From Hoplostethus atlanticus (taxonomy: Eukaryota; Chordata; Actinopteri; Trachichthyiformes; Trachichthyidae), in NCBI GenBank assembly GCA_034670405.1, contig JAXDDX010000311.1, positions 62,001 through 126,000 of the forward strand: a DNA stretch of 64,000 nucleotides. The letters are read 5' to 3'. Position 1 is the stretch's first letter. Each line of letters begins with the position of its first letter. This document shows, one piece after another, positions 46,117 through 64,000 of this stretch. The translations under genes were made by a program, and so were the position numbers. A model generated the notes under the pieces. It searched no databases, was not told where the DNA came from, and saw only the letters and a list, made by a program, of their open reading frames with translations.

Positions 46117-48681
46117 CACTGTAACAAATTCCTGTTAATTAACAGCCAAGTTTCAACAGTAGTGTCCCGTTATTCTTAAATACAGCACTTTACTGTTAGT
46201 ACCAATGATTTACAGCGTCAAATGTATCGAGGAAATATAAACAGTATTTTACAGTATTTAAAAAAAAAAACATGTTGCATTTTGGGAACGAAAACGGGCG
46301 GGGTTGGAGCTGGATTTTTTCTGTATTCATCCTCATCCTGCAAAAACTCGGTGAGTACCATTTTATTTTGTTTGTAAAGTTCTGCAAAAAGCATCAGTGA
46401 CATTTCCAGGACTTTATGTATTAGATATATAATCTAGTAATCTACTATGCTATAGACTGGACTGCCCTTTTACCGTGATATCAGTGAGTAACGCTAAACT
46501 TGTTTTCATTTGTACATAGCTATTTCTATCTATAAGCCCTGAGCCCAAGATATTTTTAGTTAGTTAGTTATAAATTAGTTTATTTCTGTCTGTTAGTTGT
46601 TACTTGTGATGTTTTGGATCGTGTTGGCTAAAGTTAAACTTGCTTTCTAGGAGTGAATTTGCAGTGATGAAGCATGATGATATGCTGTATTGTGCAGCTA
46701 ACTAATTTAACTGTTAGTGTAAATCACAATTACAGTTTTGTTAGAGATTAGTGTCTACTAAGTACACAATGTTTGAGACGTTACCCGCATTGGACGAAGC
46801 ACATAGTCTTACGTTAATGTTCTCTTTCCCACCATAGCAAGGTAACAGACCTTGTGGTAACATAAGCAGTGAACTAGACTATTTGAATTTGCAGGAGATT
46901 CGGGAGGGAGCCTATAAAACATGTGTCTTAGCAGTCCCACTCTGCCCTTACACCCAACTCTATACATCTTATGACCGTTTACTTGGTTTTTACTTGGATT
47001 TCCCAGCATGTTTCCCTGTCAGATAAAAAAAACAACAATACAGAGAACATTCACTGTTTTTTATCGATTGATTTGCTCCATGGTCTACTGTGAATCTAAT
47101 CTAATGAAACTAGTAATTGTAAAATTGTTAACATTGGCTGTGTCTTAGGTGTCTTCCACTGCAGCTGATGTGGAGATGATGCTCACCCTGCCTGCAACTA
47201 CTCGGCTGATACTGCTCGGTATGTTTCTGAAAATTCAAATCATCATATAACATGATGTTGTATTTCAGCAAAACAGCACTATTCTTATAGACACAGATTA
47301 AGTTCTCCTTTGTTGAGTTTCAGGTGAAACAGCAGGAAGCTGTATTGAACGTTGGATGGTCAGCCTGGAGGGCCACATCATCTGTGAGGGACAACTTTCC
47401 TGCTGTATGTTCCACATTCTACAGCTTCAATCTCCAGTACCAAGAGGAGGCTGCATGCACGCTTGAATTCATTCAAAGGTGAGATAGTTGCAGGCCCATT
47501 GACCACCTGTCTTTTGTTTCCATGCTTATTTAAATACAAATAATGGGGTTGGGTTCAGTTGACTTTCAGTTCAACTCATTGATGGTGGATTTCCTTTAAA
47601 ATTTCAATGTTGAAGGGCAGATGCTTACATTCAATCCATAAAGTAAATGATAATGTATTGTAATTGTGATATGTAATTTATCTTCTGTTGTTTATGTGCA
47701 GTTCTATACTGCATATTGAATTTAATTTAATCGTATTACTGTATATTGGGCACAAGCCAGTCTAACAACCATTAAGACCATGACATCTCGATGAGAACCA
47801 ACTTTTTTCGCACCATCTCTAAGCATACACTATCGTTTTCAGGCGCTTTATAGGAATAAATCCAGAGAGGGGCACCAAGGCTGGACGGGGCAAAGTGCTG
47901 TCAAAGAGAACTGGTAAAGTCGCCCATAAGAAGACAACGACAGTCAATCCTCATGAAGAAACTGATGGACTTTGAGTGGGACTTCATAGAAGCCAGTGAG
48001 CTCACTCCCTCACTCACCTTTATCACTACACCAGCTTCTCTCCCCCTCCTCCTTCTCATGTGTTAACTTGATTTCAAATTTAAAAAAAAAATTGGTAATG
48101 GCTGTAAATTCAGGTCCTTTGTCTAAATTGGCTGTTTTGTCTGTGCTTTTTCAGTTACATGCAAATGATGTGCAAATGTTGTCAAGACGTTCTTTAAAAT
48201 AAAGTAAGATAGTTTATATGACGCTCAGAAGTTGTATAATCTGTTTGTCTCATATGTTTAAGTCACATAATTGAAAAGGCCATGTTTAGTTTCTTCACTG
48301 ATGTAGGAAACTGGGTTATTCTGGCAAGATTAACAAGCAATTTATCAAGCTACAAGGTTTCTATCACTGTTAACATGAAAGTCATTCTCTTAACAAAATT
48401 GCCTGTAATCCTAAATGCCAGTATTCCAATACACAATAGTGTTTGTTTACAGTAAAAATCTGTAGCTGTGCCTACTGGTAAAAAAACAGTAATGAACTGC
48501 TAATCCTGTTATCAGTATTATACTGTAAAAGTAAAATAATACAGTTGTATGCTGTAGCAAAAACATACAGTAGCAAACTGTAAATTTCAGCAACAGTAAG
48601 ACAGTTAATTTTACAGTAAGATAATGGCAACCCTGCTGCCAGTTCTTTACTGTTTTTTTACAGGGAAAATAATTTACAGTG
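46117..48681 (+). mobile_element. CACTA/EnSpm-like element with internal gene copy
   Basis: The ends read CACTGTAA (46117) and TTACAGTG (48681), with many subterminal ACAGTA/TACTGT motifs over about 250 bp at the right and fewer at the left, a CACTA-type layout. The flanking bases do not match as a clean target duplication. A spliced, decayed gene copy lies inside (47165-47975). Confidence 0.5.
47165..47975 (+). pseudogene. Frameshifted copy of a fish multicopy protein family (SAMD3-like, by memory)
   Basis: Three exon-like segments with consensus borders: 47165-47218 (MMLTLPATTRLILL), 47324-47478 (IERWMVSLEGHIICEG, then in another frame TFYSFNLQYQEEAACTLEFI) and 47843-47975 (RRFIGINPERGTKAGRGKVL then SKRTGKVAHKK). 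The frame breaks within the second segment, and the end KKLMDFEWDFI is readable only in a shifted frame, so the copy is dead. I recall similar short proteins annotated many times in fish genomes as uncharacterised or SAMD3-like. Function unknown. Confidence 0.6.
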
Positions 48682-49022
48682 CGCCACCGACGTTCAGGAA
48701 GTTAAGACCAAGAGAAGAGCACAGAGTACAGAAACCTTTACTTTTTATTTACCACACATTAAAAAAAAGTGAACCACACTATACAAATATATGTCTGCTA
48801 GCAGGTAACAAAGCAGAATACACATCCTTCCTTCTTTTACAGCAGGAGGAAGACACTGTAGAGGAGTGACTCGTCACAGCCAATCTAAATTGCAGGTATG
48901 GGAAATGTGTATGCTGCTAAAGCCAACTTATACCTTAAATACACTCTCATCCATGTGTTTTACTCCCATATGTATGCAGTTGTGACGATGCTGTCTCCTA
49001 CCACCTCAACCCTGGCTCTTAA
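48682..49022. other. Intergenic, no feature recognised
   Basis: No gene or repeat end seen. Confidence 0.5.
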
Positions 49023-49505
49023 AAGCCCTGTTACAACTTTAAACGCAATAACTTCCGCTGAACATAAACATTGGCAGCTAATAGTGTAATAATCATGTTT
49101 AGGTTAGAAATTTCCCATTAGTGTAATAAAGGTTACCTGCCATTAATGAAGTTACTTTTTTTCCTGTCAACATGATAATTACATTAAGGGGAAGGCTTAC
49201 CATCCATTCACATATCAGGTTATTAAATAAGATTCTAAGTTTTAAAAAGGATGACTATGTGATGACTCACTGTGATGATTGCATTAGGAGTTCAGTGATT
49301 GTGTTTTTGAAAAAATTCAACCTGCTTGTTACTGTAATAAACACAACAATGTAATAGTTACTACATTAACAGGGGAAAAAATATTACATTAAAGGCAGGG
49401 AAACTTGTACTACATTAATGGGAAATGTATGAGATTATTACACTATGAGCCGCAAACTATATCCATTAATGGGATGTTATTACATTGGCAGTTACAACAG
49501 GGCTT
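49023..49505. mobile_element. MITE with 16-bp inverted ends
   Basis: AAGCCCTGTTACAACT at the left and AGTTACAACAGGGCTT at the right are exact complements. The interior has repeated ACATTAA/TTAATGGGA phrases. No target duplication was certain. Confidence 0.7.
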
Positions 49506-50148
49506 AGCAGACCTGGATCTTCTCTGGTGGGGTTTACACTTTACATTTTTGGGGTTCCAGTGTATAAGAAAAGTTCCAATCCCAGAAAGTAACTGAATGA
49601 ATGACAAATGCGGCTTTTGAAGTCTTCCAGGCTGCTTCCTCACTGCTTCTCTCTGGATGTGCTGCTTCAGACTGACCGACCCGCTGACTGGCAAACAAGT
49701 AGAGTGTAGTTTCTTTACAGGGCTTCACCTTTTTTATTTACGAGTCACTTCCACTTGTGCTATTTCGTGTCCCCGACTGAGTTAAACTGAATGCAAGTCA
49801 TTGCAGAACTCGAGCGAGCGCACAATCAATGTCTTGCGTTAAAATGCAGGTAGGTGGCAGCATGCAACCCCCCCCACCCCCCCACTCTGGATCTGTTTTA
49901 CATAAAGATAGAGGGGTAGCATCTAAGAGAGACCTTGGTCTGTATTATTTACAGATTTTAAAACATATTGAGATCTGGAGGCGATCATGAACAGTCCTGA
50001 TGGGATTTAACTGACCATCACAGAGCAGCCGATCCCATTGCTGAGTTTTAAAACGATGTCTGGCTTCGCATTCGATTGCATTTTGGTGATTCTCAAGCGA
50101 AGATCCCCTTCTGCCATCTCTCCAACTCTATATGTGAGTGTGTATTTT

Positions 50149-50154
50149 TTTATT
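50149..50154 (-). terminator. CUL1 polyadenylation signal AATAAA
   Basis: AATAAA on the minus strand 200 nt downstream of the CUL1 stop, after a purine/pyrimidine-biased 3' UTR (50160-50330 is strongly strand-asymmetric). A plausible 3' end but unproven. Confidence 0.5.
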
Positions 50155-50353
50155 GATTTTTTTTTTTAATGCATCCATCCGTGCTTGCATTGCCGACATC
50201 ATTGGTGAAGGTATGATGGAATCATGTTTGACGACCTTCTTCAGGAGATGACTTTTGGAAAAAGAAATTAAGTAAAAAAAAGAAGAAAAAGAAAAAGAAA
50301 AGAAGAAAAAGAGAGGGGTGGTGTAATGGAGGGATGAAGAGGAGGAGGCTGGA

Positions 50354-61279
<10,926 letters not shown>

Positions 61280-61549
61280 CTGGAAAGAGAAAATAACAGC
61301 ATATTAAAAAACATTTTATTTGTATATAAAATCAATAAAACTACAAGCCTAAAGTGGATCCCCCACATTAAAAGGGTTGACTTTTATTGAACTGGGTTGC
61401 ATGGCTGACAAAAAATTAAAATAAAATTTGGGTCACATGCAGAAAAGGTTTTAATACAATATACATGATACAATTCGGAATGTATTTGACTATCTGAATT
61501 TGGGTGATGATACCACTCTTTCTGATATCTGAGTACGCAGCTTTAACTA

Positions 61550-62002
61550 TTACTTGACTGTGTTGCACTGTAAAATCATTGCACGACTAGTTTGTGAAGC
61601 AAGCAATAACAGCAAAACATTCATAAGCACAGAGAAAATGGGCCATCTTAAGTCATCTGAGGCAACATTGTCTGGCAAAACCTTTGGCAACATTGTTTGG
61701 CAGATCTGAAAATATACCTCTAAACCAGTGTATAGTAAACCTATAGCAAGAATTTGTCCAAACATATAGGAGCCCTGGATCAGCATGGCAATGACCTCTG
61801 CAGTCTGAATTTGATCTGTGTCCACCTCTGATGCCGACTGGACACCCGACAATGAGGTCTCTCCAATTATGGCACTGATCCTCTGATTCATGTCAGATAG
61901 TGCCACAGTGCCCTGCCCTACTCCTGTGGCTAATAATATACGCCTACTTCTCTTTATTCTTTTTTTGCAATCTAATTTCATGTTGAACCATTTCTTTTTC
62001 AC
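61550..62002 (-). pseudogene. Myb/SANT-like transposon protein fragment with hydrophobic tail (150 codons open)
   Basis: The first about 70 residues, KKKWFNMKLDCKKRIKRSRR, TGVGQGTVALSDMNQRISAI and IGETSLSGVQSASEVDTDQ, match the second half of fish Harbinger-type Myb-like proteins. The remaining 80 residues, with LAIGLLYTGLEVYFQI and FSVLMNVLLLLLAS, are hydrophobic and unlike that family. It lacks the N-terminal SANT part, so a real start is doubtful. It could be an unrecognised fusion or simply an open stretch in decayed DNA. Confidence 0.5.
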
Positions 62003-62205
62003 TTAGCAGTGTGTCTATATGCTTAAACAGCATTGACAGCATTAATAATTCCTTGCCGTGCTTTACTTTGATCAGTTCCTGTGACTCCACTGCTTATGTT
62101 TTTTGAAAATGGTTGTTTTTTTCTCAAAAAACTCAAGACTCTGCAAAGTTGCTCTTTTGCCCATGGTTTACTTGCACACGACTCTCAAATCTGCACACCT
62201 TTTAT

Positions 62206-62868
62206 AGGTGTTTTCCAACTGCAGGAACTATCCATGGATTTAGTACTATTGGTACTTAGTCCCAGGAACTTTGACCTTTCCGACCGGGGGAACTAGCCCC
62301 AAAAATGTTCCTCTGGGATAGTTCCTGGCCCCATAAGTTCCTTGCCCCATAAGTTCCTGTTAGCGAGGTAGTACTTTTGGGGCCAGGAACAATCCAGGCA
62401 GAGTTAGAGTACTGAGCAACCCTAATTGGTCAATACAAACTATGCAAAAATCGGGGGGGATGTGCCTGCGGTGTGTTTACAAGCAACAGCTAAGTGAACG
62501 CCGGCGTGATTAGTCTGCAGTGTGACAGAGAATATAACAAGATGCGCACCTCAGGCGCAACCTGATAGATCAATTTCTATATATTGACCAACTTTTTATT
62601 TTGTGGCGGATCAAGACCATAGTGGCTTAAACTTTCTCCTTGTTTGCTGTTGTTGTGGGGGTCATCGCGTATATAAAGTATGATACCAAACAGTGAGACA
62701 TTTGTCGCGTCACATACTCCTTATTTGCATAATCTCCCCGATATTTTGGTGTGGTGGGAAAGCAATCTGGAACTCTTTTGGGGAACTAAAAAGGTTCCTG
62801 CTATGAAGATTCCTATTCCAAAAGGTTCTAGTTCTAGTTCTAGTTCCTCACTCTGTCGGAAAACGCCT
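62206..62868. mobile_element. MITE with TAT duplication
   Basis: AGGTGTTTTCC at the left and GGAAAACGCCT at the right are inverted and flanked by TAT (62203-62205, 62869-62871). The body is rich in AGGAACTA/TAGTTCC phrases on both sides. Confidence 0.75.
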
Positions 62869-63059
62869 TATGATGTTGAACGGGGCATTTACCTATGCAA
62901 ATCGACTTGAACAGGCACGCTTGGCATTCATCATTTCATACACCTGGCGTACGCACAAATCAAGGTTTTCCGCAGGTTTCATGAATCCCAAGTAGGTATT
63001 ATGAATACCAAAAATGTACAAAGAATTTAAGAAATGTTTTGTAAATGAGGCTGATTGTC

Positions 63060-63400
63060 TTGTTGGAACATACGCCCGACGATTTATGGTTCCCTTAATG
63101 ATGTCAAGTTAGACAGGTCCAGAGGAAGAAAATCAGCCCCAGACCATGACATTCCTACCACCATGCTTGACCATAATGATAATGTTATTTTGGTGGTTAG
63201 CAGTTCAATTTTGGAATCATCTGTCCAGATAACAGACTTCCAGAAATCTTGTCCAGGTGGTCCAGCTGATATTTTAGAAGGACATCCATTGCCATGTTAA
63301 ATGCTCTCCATTTGTAAATTTGTCACAGAGTAGACTGATGGCACCCAAATCTTTTTGTTATGACTTTATAACATTCCCCAGGGGGTTTGGCTGGATGCAG
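63060..63400 (-). mobile_element. Tc1-like transposase fragment
   Basis: On the minus strand VIWTDDSKIELL, then VKHGGRNVMVWG and IIKGTINRRAYVPT with stops, the catalytic-core and C-terminal part of a Tc1 transposase. Confidence 0.75.
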
Positions 63401-63458
63401 GTGAGAATCAGGCTGGTGGGAACCCGACTGGCAGCAGGCACACCGGTTGAGAGACTAA

Positions 63459-63833
63459 TACCCCTTTCACACACATATCCTGGGATTTACGGGAGTCATG
63501 GGATTTAGACGGGTCATGTTGGACTCATTCAGACCAAATTACTGGTCGTGTGGACGACCATTCAGACCAGACCGTACAAGACCCGTGTCACCATATTTAC
63601 ATCTGTATACATCACTGCCACGCAGGGCTGAACAAGTAATTGTGATATTGCCATAAATTGAATCTTGTGGTGTCAACCCTCTGTTGACACCACAGCCGAG
63701 CTGCACCTGACCCAGCTCGTTCCCAGGTCGAGAGCAGGGTCAGGACCCGGGTCTAATAACCTGTGTAGACCTATTCACACCAACACCTGACTCGGGAATA
63801 ACCTGGGTCCGTTGCTCCGGTGTGAAAGGTGTA
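63459..63833. mobile_element. PIF/Harbinger-type MITE with TAA duplication
   Basis: TACCCCTTTCACAC and GTGTGAAAGGTGTA are inverted ends flanked by TAA (63456-63458, 63834-63836). It contains a small hairpin TGGTGTCAA..TTGACACCA (63669-63694). Confidence 0.8.
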
Positions 63834-64000
63834 TAAGCTAAAAAGGTGATCTGGAAAGAGTTATGTTGATGTACATGGTGGTCCATACTGTGACACTGTT
63901 TTAGTATGTGTTACATAAAACGGCGTGTTGGCCTGCAAACTCTCTCTCATGTGACACCCCGACAACACCCCATAGTAGCGAGATCTTGCTACACTTACCA

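Noticed and set aside
63985..64000. TG followed by GTAAGT on the minus strand, as if a CUL1 exon ended at the window edge
   Set aside because: The next CUL1 exon needs a preceding exon ending in AG (split serine codon); this would end in TG, and almost nothing of the exon would be visible.

Overview
The window is vertebrate nuclear DNA, almost certainly from a teleost fish. It has short exons with GT-AG introns, abundant (CA)n tracts and a dense mix of fish-type transposons: Tc1, PIF/Harbinger-like, hAT-like, L1 and L2/CR1-like LINEs, Penelope-like elements and a tRNA-derived SINE. Three cellular genes are recognisable, all on the minus strand. I could read their exons and join them in frame by splice phase.

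Right part (50.1-61.3 kb): the 3' half of a CUL1 (cullin-1) gene, 11 exons giving 343 C-terminal residues, including the neddylation lysine and the canonical C-terminus. Earlier exons lie beyond the right edge. Its introns hold two GIY-YIG (Penelope-like) remnants, a LINE 5' fragment, nested hAT/Harbinger-like elements, a SINE and Tc1 pieces.

Middle part (16.6-44.6 kb): a complete MCM6 gene, 17 coding exons whose lengths sum to 2469 nt (822 residues plus stop). It carries the zinc motif, Walker A and B, the arginine finger and the C-terminal winged-helix region. Oddities are an Ala-to-Ser change in Walker A, a perfect 67-bp inverted repeat just downstream of exon 13, and (GT)n tracts that form the acceptor region of exon 9 and the donor of exon 13. 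Introns 1 and 2 each contain a ~1.3-1.4 kb copy of one transposon with CWG target duplications, so the two copies flank exon 2.

Left part (1-15.4 kb): the 5' end of an AHRR (aryl hydrocarbon receptor repressor) gene. It has a TATA box, a noncoding first exon, the first coding exon and the bHLH exon; PAS-domain exons were not found and probably lie past the left edge. A second TATA box 0.37 kb away points the opposite way, with a donor-terminated exon-like stretch. The large AHRR introns hold an L1 split by a Tc1 element, a foldback mariner-like MITE with another palindromic element inside it, an L2/CR1-like LINE fragment and an old copy of a modular repeat family.

Between MCM6 and CUL1 (46.1-48.7 kb) lies a CACTA/EnSpm-like element carrying a spliced but frameshifted copy of a fish multicopy gene. 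The three cellular genes do not form an operon. MCM6 acts in replication licensing, CUL1 in SCF ubiquitin ligases and AHRR in dioxin-receptor feedback; their adjacency is only genomic. No CRISPR array, rRNA gene or intact tRNA gene was seen.
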